Below, in pieces: positions 44,512-54,900 of a stretch of 64,000 nt of DNA (the stretch's first letter is position 1; every line of letters begins with the position of its first letter). The position numbers and the translations under genes were made by a program. Origin of the DNA: Candidatus Melainabacteria bacterium (lineage in GTDB: Bacteria; Cyanobacteriota; Vampirovibrionia; Obscuribacterales; Obscuribacteraceae). The notes under the pieces were generated by a model. That model worked only from the letters and a program-made list of their open reading frames with translations. It was not told the origin of the DNA and searched no databases. The stretch lies in contig CP064963.1 in the NCBI GenBank assembly GCA_016699165.1, positions 3,100,001 to 3,164,000 of the forward strand, given 5' to 3'.

Positions 44512-45365
44512 CCTTTGACTACGACAAATTCATGAAAGGTGTCGGGCTCTATGAAGAAGCCAATCGACGACGCGACAATCTTGAATTTGATTTTGCTTTT
44601 AGTCTGTATGAGCGCGCTCAAGAGTTACTGTTTGGAAGAGTGGACATTCCTCTTTTTTACGATATGGCTATCGCAGCCGATTTGAGTGGTGACTTTGGTA
44701 GAGCAAATGAGTATTTTAAAAAGTGTTGTGTAAGTTTGGAGCAAATGAAAGCGGACAATCCGTATGATGAAAGAATCAACAATCTGCAGCCGTTAGTGGA
44801 TAGTTTGGCTGATCAAATTAGTGAGAGAAAAATGGTAGATAACAACGCAACAGATTATGCCAATCAAATTCAGCGCAGAGTCTGGCAGCATCACAATTTT
44901 CCACTTACTATCTGGATTGCTGACAAAGCGAGCCAGCATGACGGTTTTGATGATGGCGTGAGCGATCTCATTTTTGATGCCTTTAGAAAATGGTCAAATC
45001 GCTGTCAGTGGTTTCAGGTTGCTCGGGCAAATAAAGCGGATGAAGGTATCGCCAAAATTGTTATTAAACAAGCAAGTCCAGGCGATCTGCAATCAGGTTC
45101 TGGCGGTCAGACGAAATTCACACCAAATCATGGGGAAAATCCAACGCGTGCAGATATCAGAGTCTATATACCAAACTCAGATTTGGCCTCTTTGACTTCA
45201 GACCAGAAGAGAGTATTTCAATCGCTTATTCTGCATGAAGCTGGACACGCTCTGGGTATTGATGGACACTCGCCATTCGCGGACGATTTGATGTGGTGGA
45301 AATCGCCTTTGCTTGAAATTTCTAGTCGCGATGTTGAAACAATGAAAATTATTTACGGTCAATAG
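44508..45365 (+). CDS. Matrixin-like zinc metalloprotease with N-terminal helical region
   Basis: The 285-residue product has no signal peptide. About residues 1-120 are helical and TPR-like (FSLYERAQELLFGRVDIP, GRANEYFKKCCVSLEQ). The C-terminal part is a metzincin: FPLTIWI... DAFRKWSNRC, then HEAGHALGIDGH (H243, E244, H247 and His254) and DDLMWWK as the Met-turn. The third His is one residue further than in HExxHxxGxxH, a variant with an extra Gly that I recall from other bacterial matrixin-like proteins. It would be a zinc protease of the M10 type; its substrate is unknown. The lack of an export signal is odd for this family; the coupled small membrane protein may position it. Confidence 0.85.
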   Translation: MTFDYDKFMKGVGLYEEANRRRDNLEFDFAFSLYERAQELLFGRVDIPLFYDMAIAADLSGDFGRANEYFKKCCVSLEQMKADNPYDERINNLQPLVDSLADQISERKMVDNNATDYANQIQRRVWQHHNFPLTIWIADKASQHDGFDDGVSDLIFDAFRKWSNRCQWFQVARANKADEGIAKIVIKQASPGDLQSGSGGQTKFTPNHGENPTRADIRVYIPNSDLASLTSDQKRVFQSLILHEAGHALGIDGHSPFADDLMWWKSPLLEISSRDVETMKIIYGQ

Positions 45366-45375
45366 AGGAACGAAA

Positions 45376-45753
45376 ATGACAGGCAGTATGCTCATTATCG
45401 ATGATGATCCGCGCATTAGAGAAATAATTGAAATATCGCTAGAGGGCGACTGGATCACAATGACTGCAAGCTCGGGCGAAGAGGCTCTGAGCGTGCTTGA
45501 GAGTATGATTCCCGATGTTATTTTGAGTGATCGCACACTGCCCGATATTGATGGTACAGAGTTGATTTTAAAAATAAGACAGAATCCTAATCTGAAAAAA
45601 ATTCCAGTAATTTTGCTTACTGCGCGCGTGCAAGCACAGGAGCTGGAAGCTTATTCTCAACAGGATTTTGCCGGCGTTCTCTCCAAGCCTTTCGATCCGA
45701 TGACTTTGTCTGACGAAATCAATAATATTTTGCAAGGCAATTCTCAAGACTAG
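45376..45753 (+). CDS. Single-domain response regulator (CheY-like)
   Basis: The 125-residue receiver domain has the acidic pocket D9-D11, the phosphorylation site Asp52 in LSDRTLP, Thr82 and Lys104 in LSKPFD. No output domain is present, so it acts by protein contact or as a relay. The ATG has GAGGAA at good spacing, and the stop codon is directly followed by the kinase start. It follows the matrixin-like gene by 10 bases. Confidence 0.9.
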   Translation: MTGSMLIIDDDPRIREIIEISLEGDWITMTASSGEEALSVLESMIPDVILSDRTLPDIDGTELILKIRQNPNLKKIPVILLTARVQAQELEAYSQQDFAGVLSKPFDPMTLSDEINNILQGNSQD

Positions 45754-48009
45754 ATGAAAGGCAAAGACCAATTTTTTCGCTATTTGATAGTCGGCTCGAC
45801 TTTAGCGTTTTTTGCCATTATTGTTGGTTTGTTCTGGACCACTCAAGAACATCTGAATCATCAGTCTCGTTTACGCTTATGGGTCGTGCATACCCAACAA
45901 GTGCTTGTGTCGATAAGCCGATTAGAGAACACGATTAAAGATGTACAGATTTATGAGCAAATATATGGACTGACTAAGAAACAAGAATATTACGAGGCTT
46001 ATAAAGATTCGCATCAGAAGCTGATTGAGATACTTGAGTCTTCAATTGAATTAATAGATGACAATCAATCACAATTAGTGCGTTTAGAAGATTTGAAAAC
46101 TAAAGTGAGGGGTCGACTTGCATTTCTAGATGAGCATATTGAGCAAATCAGGTCAGGGCGCGAGTATCTTGTTACAAAAGAAGATTATGATCGCTTGGGG
46201 CAAACTGGGTTGCGCATTCGTGGCGTACTAAAAGACATTGAGCATGAAGAACTCGAACTATTCGCAAAACGCACAGATGAGTTAGATGCAGCAACTAGAG
46301 AGTCTTTTCTGCGTTTGCAAATAATTTCGTTGGTTGCTTTTGTGGTTTTTTGTGTGGCGGTTGTAGCACTATATGTGGTGAACAGAAGACAATCAAGACA
46401 AACTTTGAGTCGCGAAGTGGCGTATCAAATCAATTCTATTTTGGCACGAAGAATATCGCTCAATCAGGCAGTGCCAGAGTGTTTCAAAGTTATTTGCGAA
46501 AATTTGGGGTGGCACACAGCCGCATTATGGCGTCCAACCGCAGATGGTCAAAAATTGCAGTGTCATAGTTTCTTTGCTAATCAACCTGTACCCCACTTCG
46601 CAAAAGCCACATCCGGTGAGGTTGAGCGAGCGGATAAAACCTTGCTAGGTAAAGTATGGTGCACAGGTGAGCCTGCTTGGATAAATTTCGATGTGCACAA
46701 TGAAAAATTCTCGCGTGAAAATGATGGGCTGCAAGATGGCTTGAAAAGCGGTTTTATGTTACCAGTTTATATTCAGGAAAAATTCATCGGTGTGTTTGAA
46801 TTCTTTTCCAAAACTATTTTAAAAGAAGACGCTAATGAAGAGTGGCTACTCAAAGTCATTTGCGGCGACATGGCTCAAGAATTTGAGCGCAAACGGGTTG
46901 AAGAAGGGTTGCAAGATGCCTTAAGTGAGCTTTCGCAATTCCATCGCTTTCTTGATTCGGTGCTGCAAAACATGGGCTCGGGAGTTGTGGTAGCAGATCG
47001 TATGGGCAATTTTCTATTGTTCAACGAATCTGCGCAACGCATTCTTGGATACAAACAGATAGACCAGCAATTTGATTCGTCACAAGCGGCAGGATTGTTT
47101 GAAGAAGACGCAGTCACTCCGCTTAAGCCAGAGCAAGTTCCGCTTACGCGTGCCATCAATGGCGAGGCGGTAGACAATTTTATTTTGTTCTGTAAAATCA
47201 AAGACGCTCAGGATGGAATCTGGCTTAGCGTCAATGGTCGTCCTATTTTGAACCACAATGGCGAAATTTTTGGTGGCGTTGTAGTTTTCGAAGATGTCAC
47301 TTTGCGCAAAGAAGAAGAGCGCCGAACGATTGAACTGTATTCGATGGTGTCCCACGAGTTGCGCACTCCACTTACTTCTATTCGAGGTGCGCTGGGACTT
47401 TTGGAAGGTGGCAAGGCAGGCCAATTGAGCGATCGAGGAAAGCGCCTGGTCACCATGGGACGCAAAGAATGCGATCGTCTTGTGCGATTGATAAATGATA
47501 TTTTGGACGTACAAAAGTTCGATGCTGGTCGCTTGCAGTTGAAACCTACTGAAATTGGGCCTTTGCATCTAGTAGAGCGTGCTACTGAAAATTTGCGTAG
47601 TTTGGCGGATGAAAAAAATGTCGACCTTCAAGTAATATCTAGAATTGATGCAGGCAAGAAAATTACCGCTGACAAAGACCGTTTTCTGCAGATTGTCACC
47701 AATCTGGTTTCAAATGCAATTAAGTTTGCACCCAAAGATAGTCGAATAAAAATCATTTGCGAAGACCAACATGAATTTAACCAGATTCGTGTGTCGGTGC
47801 AAGATGAAGGTCCTGGAATAAGCGAAGAAAATCAAACTCGACTATTTAGATCGTTCGAACAGGTGGGTGCTCAAGCAAATAGTCCCAGTGAAGGAACCGG
47901 GCTTGGACTGGCGATTTCAAAGGCACTTGTACAATTACACAATGGTCAAATTGGACTGGATAGCAAAGAAGGCGAAGGCGCTACATTCTGGTTTACTATT
48001 CCTGGTTAG
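45754..48009 (+). CDS. Sensor histidine kinase with periplasmic helical, GAF and PAS domains
   Basis: The 751-residue protein has a first membrane segment (about 10-30), a helical CHASE3-like extracytoplasmic region to about 185, a second membrane segment near 190-212, a GAF-like domain (about 220-380), a PAS domain (about 395-520), HisKA with the phosphoacceptor H534 in MVSHELRTPLTSIRG, and HATPase with NLVSNAIKFAP, DEGPGI and GTGLGLAISKAL. It starts at the base after the stop codon of the response regulator, so the two form one two-component unit. The hybrid multi-receiver protein encoded convergently may be another partner. Confidence 0.93.
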   Translation: MKGKDQFFRYLIVGSTLAFFAIIVGLFWTTQEHLNHQSRLRLWVVHTQQVLVSISRLENTIKDVQIYEQIYGLTKKQEYYEAYKDSHQKLIEILESSIELIDDNQSQLVRLEDLKTKVRGRLAFLDEHIEQIRSGREYLVTKEDYDRLGQTGLRIRGVLKDIEHEELELFAKRTDELDAATRESFLRLQIISLVAFVVFCVAVVALYVVNRRQSRQTLSREVAYQINSILARRISLNQAVPECFKVICENLGWHTAALWRPTADGQKLQCHSFFANQPVPHFAKATSGEVERADKTLLGKVWCTGEPAWINFDVHNEKFSRENDGLQDGLKSGFMLPVYIQEKFIGVFEFFSKTILKEDANEEWLLKVICGDMAQEFERKRVEEGLQDALSELSQFHRFLDSVLQNMGSGVVVADRMGNFLLFNESAQRILGYKQIDQQFDSSQAAGLFEEDAVTPLKPEQVPLTRAINGEAVDNFILFCKIKDAQDGIWLSVNGRPILNHNGEIFGGVVVFEDVTLRKEEERRTIELYSMVSHELRTPLTSIRGALGLLEGGKAGQLSDRGKRLVTMGRKECDRLVRLINDILDVQKFDAGRLQLKPTEIGPLHLVERATENLRSLADEKNVDLQVISRIDAGKKITADKDRFLQIVTNLVSNAIKFAPKDSRIKIICEDQHEFNQIRVSVQDEGPGISEENQTRLFRSFEQVGAQANSPSEGTGLGLAISKALVQLHNGQIGLDSKEGEGATFWFTIPG

Positions 48010-48020
48010 TCAATAATCAA

Positions 48021-50087
48021 TTAAGTCGCAAGAGCCACTCCAAGTTTGTTATTGCGAGCTTTGATCATGCTTCGGTAAGCGGCTTGAATCAAGACTTCGG
48101 CAGTGTCTGTACTGTTTTTGTTCTGGGCGACACCAGCGCTAAAATTGGTTTTGAACTCACCATCTGGACCACCAAAACCTATTTGCGAGAAGCCTTCCTG
48201 GGCAATTTGTAATGCGCTAGAAACAGTCTGCGCTTCCATTCCAGCAAAGACAATTATGCAACCTTGATCGCCATAGCGACAAATTAGGTCCTCCCCGCGC
48301 AAACCAATACTGAGTAAACGCGATAGTTGAAGCGAAGCGTGTTTAGCTGCTTGCATTCCTTGCAACAAGCTCAATTCGTCGAAATTATCGATGCTAACTG
48401 ATGCCACACTAATCGGTCTTCCTTTGTTTAATTCGAACAACAATGTGTATTGATTCATAAAAGCTTCCATCGATAAAAGTCCCGATTCGGGCTCGATGCC
48501 GTGTGATTTTTGACGACGGGCGGAAGTCTTGATATGGGTACTTACACGTGTAATTAATTCTTCGGGCACAATTGGTTTAGTCAGAAAGTCGGTGGCGCCA
48601 GCGGCAAACGCAGCTGAGCGCGATTCTGTACTTGTTTGCGATGTGACGAACAAAACAGGAATGTCTATCCAGTCTGGATTTTCGCGTATGTAGCGACAGA
48701 CCTCATAACCAGTCATTACGGGCATCATAACGTCCATTAAGATCAAGTCTGGATGAAATTCTGCCACCAAATCAGGTACCGTTATTGGATTGTTGGCTGT
48801 CTGAGTAAACATCCGCTCTGTCTGTAATAAACCTGAGACAAAGCGAGTTAGCACTTCGTCGTCGTCGACCACTAAAATGCGAGGTTGATTTTCAAATCCA
48901 ATTGAAAGCAGCTGAAATACGGCATCTTGCAGAATATTGCCTAGTACTGGACGTTCAATTACGACCGATGCGCCGCATAAAATTTTGGCTTCTTCCGCCA
49001 TCGTTTCGCCTTGAGGCATAATAAATGCAAGAGGCAGTCTCATGTTGCTTGCATAATTTCTGATTTCACGCGCCCACGCCCAGCCTTCTTTTTCTGACTT
49101 TGATAAATCGATGATCGCTGCATCAATTCGAGCGCTTAATTTGGTTGTGTCTTTGTCCACGATGACATTGGCCATTGACACTATATCTGGTGCTTGCATC
49201 AAGGTGAGCACTTCCGGTGCACTGCTTAACACCAATATATTTGCAATTGCTCCAGGCGTTATGTCTTCATTTGCATTGCGGGTTAAAAGGGCAGCTTGCA
49301 CGGCGCTTGTGCCATCGGCCAATTTACGAATTACTTCAGACCATATAACTTCCTGATCGGTCGATTTGTCTGGGTCAAGGTTGCGCATCAAGTCTTCAAG
49401 TTTACCTGCGCAATTGCCAATCTCGCCCAGGTTCAAAGACCCAGCTGTGCCTCTAATTGTGTGGGCGATACGCATCGCTTCGCTTAAGGCCTGCATGTTT
49501 TCTGTATTATTATTGAATTCGTTTATTAATCGAACAAGGTCTTTCCAGATTCCGTCGAGTTCTTTTAGATACTCTTCAGTTGCGTCTTTTAGCAAGTTTG
49601 CCAGGCTCTCTTTTGATTGAGCGAAGGTCGTTTTTTGACCCTGCAAGCTCTGGCGTTTTTGCGAAATAGTATTCCAAGCAACTTCTTCTTGATGGTCGAC
49701 CTTTTCATAATTAGGTAAGAGGTCTTCAATTTGCTGGACGAAAGTAGCGGGGATTATTGGCTTTTGCAAAATGAGAGAAACGCCTAGCACATTGCGCAAT
49801 TTATTAAAAAGAGCAGCGTCTGCTCGTTGTCCGGAGCAAAATACAATCGGTATATTGCCACCTGCTTGGCGCAACTGAGCAATCCAGGACATACCGTCTG
49901 TTTTGGGAAGTCTGTAGTCGACTATAGCGAGCGCTGCTTCCTTTGTCGCTAAAATTCGATTAGCTTCTTCAGGGTTTGAAGCTTCAATGGTGCGATAGCC
50001 TTTTCGTTTTAATAAATTTGAAACAAGGTTGCGAAAATAGCTATCGTCGTCCAAAACAAGGATCGCTTTTGATTGTGGATTATTCAC
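48021..50087 (-). CDS. Multi-receiver response regulator with Hpt and degenerate GGDEF domain
   Basis: The 688-residue protein has a first receiver (Asp57 in IVDYRLP), an Hpt domain with His209 in IAHTIRGTAGSL, a receiver-like domain (about 270-385) without the phospho-Asp, a third receiver (Asp452 in LMDVMMP, TKPI) and a C-terminal nucleotide-cyclase-like domain (about 525-680). In the last domain the GGDEF signature reads YGDQG, so cyclic-di-GMP synthesis is unlikely. The layout allows phosphoryl transfer between the receivers and the Hpt within a single protein. It is convergent with the kinase gene, 11 bases apart. Confidence 0.9.
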   Translation of the reverse strand: MNNPQSKAILVLDDDSYFRNLVSNLLKRKGYRTIEASNPEEANRILATKEAALAIVDYRLPKTDGMSWIAQLRQAGGNIPIVFCSGQRADAALFNKLRNVLGVSLILQKPIIPATFVQQIEDLLPNYEKVDHQEEVAWNTISQKRQSLQGQKTTFAQSKESLANLLKDATEEYLKELDGIWKDLVRLINEFNNNTENMQALSEAMRIAHTIRGTAGSLNLGEIGNCAGKLEDLMRNLDPDKSTDQEVIWSEVIRKLADGTSAVQAALLTRNANEDITPGAIANILVLSSAPEVLTLMQAPDIVSMANVIVDKDTTKLSARIDAAIIDLSKSEKEGWAWAREIRNYASNMRLPLAFIMPQGETMAEEAKILCGASVVIERPVLGNILQDAVFQLLSIGFENQPRILVVDDDEVLTRFVSGLLQTERMFTQTANNPITVPDLVAEFHPDLILMDVMMPVMTGYEVCRYIRENPDWIDIPVLFVTSQTSTESRSAAFAAGATDFLTKPIVPEELITRVSTHIKTSARRQKSHGIEPESGLLSMEAFMNQYTLLFELNKGRPISVASVSIDNFDELSLLQGMQAAKHASLQLSRLLSIGLRGEDLICRYGDQGCIIVFAGMEAQTVSSALQIAQEGFSQIGFGGPDGEFKTNFSAGVAQNKNSTDTAEVLIQAAYRSMIKARNNKLGVALAT

Positions 50088-50097
50088 AATTGCTCCT

Positions 50098-50397
50098 TTA
50101 CCAATCTTCGTCGCTTGGCAGCCATTCCAGAATCTCTGGTGGGCGCTTTATCTCTTCAATTATTTCGTATAGCTTGGATGCGTTACTTGCTTGCGGAGTT
50201 TTGAGTGGAATTTCAAGCACTTTGACGGTTAGAGCGCGCGAACCCAATTCTATGTGGATTATGACGTCTGCTTCCACTTCTGCGCTCGATTTGGCGATGC
50301 GATCATTTATCAAGACTCTTCCTTGATCGCAGGCCATTTTTGCCACAGTTCTGCGTTTGATTAACCGAGAAATTTTGAGCCATTTATCCAGGCGCAT
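50098..50397 (-). CDS. S4-domain RNA-binding protein (RqcP/Hsp15-like)
   Basis: The 99-residue product has the full S4 motif MRLDKWLKISRLIKRRTVAKMACDQGRV...IND, followed by a short C-terminal extension (EIIEEIKRP). This size and sequence match RqcP (YlmH/Hsp15-related), which binds stalled 50S subunits with a peptidyl-tRNA and supports alanine tailing in ribosome-associated quality control. It starts upstream of, and in the same direction as, the multi-receiver gene with 10 bases between, so it is the first gene of that transcript. Confidence 0.85.
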   Translation of the reverse strand: MRLDKWLKISRLIKRRTVAKMACDQGRVLINDRIAKSSAEVEADVIIHIELGSRALTVKVLEIPLKTPQASNASKLYEIIEEIKRPPEILEWLPSDEDW

Positions 50398-50456
50398 AGA
50401 CCATCCAAACTTTTAAGATAAGATTGCATAATCTTCGCATATAACTAAAAGGCGTT

Positions 50457-50475
50457 ACGAAACGATCACTTTCGT
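50457..50475. promoter_or_regulatory. Inverted repeat before the RND adaptor gene, possible operator
   Basis: ACGAAA (50457-50462) and TTTCGT (50470-50475) form a 6-base inverted repeat with a 7-base centre. It sits just before the likely ATG of the adaptor gene, where a metal-responsive or other repressor would act. Confidence 0.35.
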
Positions 50476-50491
50476 GTATTCTAAAGAAGTT

Positions 50492-51892
50492 ATGTCACTT
50501 GGATTCCCACAAAAAGGCTTGCGGACGCTAATTTTGTTAGCTGCGTCAATGATGGCACTCACGTGCACATCATGTTCGCATAAGACTGAAGACCCTCATG
50601 CCGATGCCAAAACGCCCGAAAGCTCGGTGCGTATTGTTAAGGTTTCAGATGACCTTACTAAAAAGTTTGGTTTGCAGACTGATGTAGTCAAAACTAGAGA
50701 AGTGACAATACCCTTGATGCTGACGGGTCGAATCGAACCCGACTTACAAAAAGAAGTTGACGTCGGCACACGTGTAGCTGGTCGAATTACTAAAATTTTT
50801 GTAGACCCTGGTACAACCGTGAAAAAGGGGCAAATAATTGCACTTATCGACAGCAGAGAAATTACCGAAATTCAAACAGATCTTATCGAAGCTGAAGCAT
50901 CGCTTCGCATTGCCGAAATTGCAGAAGAGCGCGAGCGCCACGTTTACGAAGAACAAATCCAGCGTCCCACCACATTGATTGAAGCGCGAGCAGTTTTTAA
51001 CGAGCAGAAAGTAGTGCTTGAACTTTCTGAATCAGAATTTCAACGTATGCAAGGACTTGTCAAAGACAAAATTGTTGCTACCAAAGATTTTCTTGCTTCT
51101 AAAGCAGGCCTTGCCACCGCCAAAGTGAACTATGAGAAAGCAAAAGCTACTTTAGAGCGTGAAGAAAAGCTCTACAAAAATAGAGCTATGCTCAAACGTG
51201 AATATCATATCGCTCAAGCTGAAGCCGACCGTGCACGAAACGCTGTTCTTTCTTTTAAACAACGTCTAGTCTTTCTTGGCTGTGACAAGCCAATGATTGA
51301 AAGAGTAATTAAAAATAAACAAATTGATGGCACAATCGAAGTTTCAACACCAATTCACGGAGTAGTGAATTACCACGACATTGCTGTAGGCGAACTAGTC
51401 AGACCTGAAATTGCTCTCTTTTCGGTTTCAGACACATCTACTGTATTGCTTCAGGTAGACCTACCCGAAGCCGATTTGCGTTCGGTTAAGCGTGGTCAGC
51501 AAGTACAAATCAGAGTACCAAGCTACCCAGCCAAAGTGTTTACTGGCACAATCAATTATATTGGTGTTAAAGTCAATCAAACAACGCGCACAGTGCCTAT
51601 AAAAGCCCGTCTCGACAACAAAGAAGGCATCCTGCGCAATAATATGTTCGCCGACATTCAACTTGAAGGCGAAGAACAGACCGTTCTTTCCTGTCCCAAA
51701 GATTCGCTTCAAGAACACGGCGACGAGAAAGTGGTTTTCGTTAAACATAAAGATGGATTCGAAGAACGGCGAGTTCGCGTAGGCTTTCAAGGCGAGAAAT
51801 ATGTTCAAGTATTGTCTGGTCTGCAAGAGGGCGACGTGGTTGCCACTCAAGGCAGTTTGATGCTCAAAACAGAGATAAGCTACCAAAACTAA
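50492..51892 (+). CDS. RND efflux periplasmic adaptor (CzcB family), lipoprotein
   Basis: From ATG 50492 the product has 466 residues, starting with a lipoprotein signal peptide (Cys in LTCTSC). It contains the biotinyl-lipoyl-like strand pair (DVGTRVAGRITKIFVDPGTTVKKGQIIALIDS), a long coiled-coil hairpin (about residues 110-250) and beta-barrel and membrane-proximal domains (IRVPSYPAKVFTGTI). It links the inner-membrane RND pump to an outer-membrane channel. The nine His/Asp/Glu residues after the lipid anchor (KTEDPHADAK) may bind metal. A GTG at 50474 is possible but overlaps the inverted repeat. The gene is followed by the pump 17 bases later. Confidence 0.88.
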   Translation: MSLGFPQKGLRTLILLAASMMALTCTSCSHKTEDPHADAKTPESSVRIVKVSDDLTKKFGLQTDVVKTREVTIPLMLTGRIEPDLQKEVDVGTRVAGRITKIFVDPGTTVKKGQIIALIDSREITEIQTDLIEAEASLRIAEIAEERERHVYEEQIQRPTTLIEARAVFNEQKVVLELSESEFQRMQGLVKDKIVATKDFLASKAGLATAKVNYEKAKATLEREEKLYKNRAMLKREYHIAQAEADRARNAVLSFKQRLVFLGCDKPMIERVIKNKQIDGTIEVSTPIHGVVNYHDIAVGELVRPEIALFSVSDTSTVLLQVDLPEADLRSVKRGQQVQIRVPSYPAKVFTGTINYIGVKVNQTTRTVPIKARLDNKEGILRNNMFADIQLEGEEQTVLSCPKDSLQEHGDEKVVFVKHKDGFEERRVRVGFQGEKYVQVLSGLQEGDVVATQGSLMLKTEISYQN

Positions 51893-51909
51893 AGTTTAGT
51901 ACTAAAAAA

Positions 51910-54900
51910 ATGATCGAAAAGCTTATTCAATTTGCTATGAACAATCGCCTGATGACGGCAGCGTTCACGATAGCACTGGCGATCCTTGGCGCCTGGTGCA
52001 TGCTCAACATTGCTGTTGATTCTTTTCCAGATGTAAGTAATGTCCAGGTACAAATTATCACCGAGCCTCAAAGTATGGCTCCTGAAGAAGTTGAAAAGCT
52101 CATTACTTTTCCAATTGAAATTTCTATGAATGGATTGCCTAGCATCACAAAAGTGCGCAGCAACTCAATCTTCGGCTTTTCTGTTGTGACTGTTATTTTC
52201 GAAGATAACGTAGATGTTTACTGGGCAAGAAATCTGGTGGCACAGCGATTATCTCAGGTAGCTCTGCCTGAATGGGCGCCCAAGCCCGGTTTGGGCCCTG
52301 TTATATCCAGTTTTAGTAATGTCTACAACTATTATTTAAAATCAGATTATTTCGATTTGACCGAGTTGCGCACCATCCAAGACTGGGTTGTAGCACGCAA
52401 ACTAATCACGGTTCCAGGTGTAGCCAACGTCACCAGCTATGGTGGTTATGTAAAACAATTCCAGGTAATGGTGTCGCCCCAATTACTCAAAGGATACGGA
52501 ATCAAGCTTTCGGAAGTTCAGTTGGCGCTTGCTAGTAACAACGTAAACGCGGGCGGCAACTTTATTGAGCAAGGTGGTGAAGAAGTTGTTATACGTGGAT
52601 TAGGTCTAATCGAAAATATTGATGATATAAAAAATATCGTTCTTAAAGAAGAAAACGGTGTACCTGTAACTATTGCCCAGGTTGCCAAAGTTGAGATTGG
52701 ACCTGCATTCAGACGTGGTTCGAGTTCGATAAACGGAGAGGGTGAAGTTGTCTCGGGCATGGTTTTGACCAGAAAAGGAGTCAATACCAAGGAAGTTGTC
52801 ACGAATGTCCGCGAGCGTATAAAGGAAATTCGTGAAAGCTTACCAGAAGGCGTAGAACTTAGACCTTATTATGACCAGACTGAGCTTGTTGATAAGACAC
52901 TCGCCACAGTCGAAGAAATTCTACTCTTCTGTGGCGGGCTTGTAATCGTCGTCTTATTTGCAGTGCTGCTACATATTCCAAGCGCGCTTATTGTCTGCGT
53001 TATTATTCCGCTTTCGCTTTTATTTAGCTTTATGCTGATGAAATTCACCGGATTGTCCGCCAATCTAATGACTCTTGGCGCGGTCGATTTTGGGGTCATA
53101 GTCGATGCTGGCGTTGTAATGGTAGAAAATATTTTTCGGCATATGTCTCATGCCGGCAACCTGGATAAAAATCCAAGAAAGCGACTGGAAGTCATTTTAA
53201 AAGCTGCCGAAGAAGTAGGCAGACCGATTGTTTTCGCTATCGCAATTATCATCGCAGTTTACTTGCCGCTCTTCACTCTAGAAGGAGTCGAAGGCAAGAT
53301 GTTCCATCCGCTCGCATTGACCTTTGTCTATGCACTGGCGGGAGCTCTTTTATGTTCGCTTACAATAATTCCTGTGCTTTGCTTTTGGTTTATGCGCGGA
53401 AATATTGTCGAGAAGCACAGTCCCATAGTCACTTATTCAAGCAAGTTCGTCATGCCTGCTCTTCAATATTCGCTTAAAAAACCAAGTGTTCCAATCATAA
53501 TTTGTTTGCTTAGTTTTGTTGGCGCGGCTTGCTTGGTGCCGTTTTTGGGATCTGAGTTTATTCCCTCGATAGATGAGGGTCCAATTCTTTTGCGTGCTAA
53601 CTTGCCTCCTAGTGTTTCGCATACTGAAGCTAGCCGAATGTTCGACGTGATTGAAGAAACGGTGAAAAGTTTTCCCGAAGTAGATGTAGTCATATCGCGT
53701 ATTGGTCGATCCGGCATGGGCGGTGATTTGGCAGGCGTGAATCATGCTGATATAACCATGCAGCTCAAGCCAAAAAGCGAATGGAAACAAACAAAAGACA
53801 AGCAAGAACTGATTAGAATGATGTCTGAGAAATTGGAAAAAATTCCAGGTCCGCTGCTCAGTTTCTCACAGCCAATAGCCGACATGATCGATGATCTAAT
53901 CGCTGGGATTAGAGCCGAACTAGCTATTAAAGTTTTTGGAGACAACCTAGTCAAATGCGATGAAATTGCTGCTGCGATTGAATCTGAAATTGCCAAGGTT
54001 CCTGGTTCAGCCGATGTTCAACGCGAACTAATTTTGGGTCTTCCGTTGTTGTCGGTCAAACTCAACCGTCCTGAGATTGCGCGCTATGGCTTGAATGTAG
54101 TTGAAGTGCAAAATATCATTCAAACTGCAATGGCAGGTCGCATAGTTTCTGAAATTATTGATGACACTAGACGCTTTGGTCTATTGTTGCGTTATCCACT
54201 CAAGTATCGTGACACTATCGAAGACATTTACGAAATCCCAGTTGAAACTCCCTCTGGTGCCGTTATCCCGATGAAGCGCCTGGCAAAAATTTATAAAGAA
54301 CGTGGCACCGTGCAGGTTAACCGCGAAGACGGATTGAGAAGAACTGCGGTGATGTCAAACGTGAGAGGACGTGACCTTGGCAGTTTTGTGCAAGAGTGTC
54401 AGGAGCGCGTGAAGAAGAACGTCAAAATTCCAAAAGGCTACAAATTAGTTTGGGGCGGACAGTTTGAGAACCAGCAAAGAGCGATGGCCAAGCTTTCTCT
54501 GGTTGTGCCGGTGGTGCTCTTGATTATTTTCATCCTCTTATTTGCTTCCTTTAATTCTCTTAAGAATGCTGGGCTTATCATGCTCAACGTCCCATTTGCC
54601 ATGGTTGGCGGCGTTGTCGCCCTGTTTTTGTCGCACCAATCATTGTCTGTGCCCGCTATTATTGGGTTTATCGCCCTTTTTGGAGTGGCTGTGCAGAACG
54701 GCGTAATTATGGTCAGTTATATAATGCAACTGGAACAACGTGGTTATCCGGTTGTGCGTGCTGCAGTTGAAGGAGCGACAATCAGGCTTCGACCAGTACT
54801 TATGACAGCGCTTGTGGCAATAATGGGACTGCTTCCCAAAATCTTTTCCACAGGCACCGGAGCGGAAGTGCAAAGACCGCTTGCCACAGTGGTTCTGGGA

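Noticed and set aside
48021..50087. Active diguanylate cyclase
   Set aside because: The C-terminal domain has cyclase-like sequence, but the catalytic signature is YGDQG rather than GGDEF.
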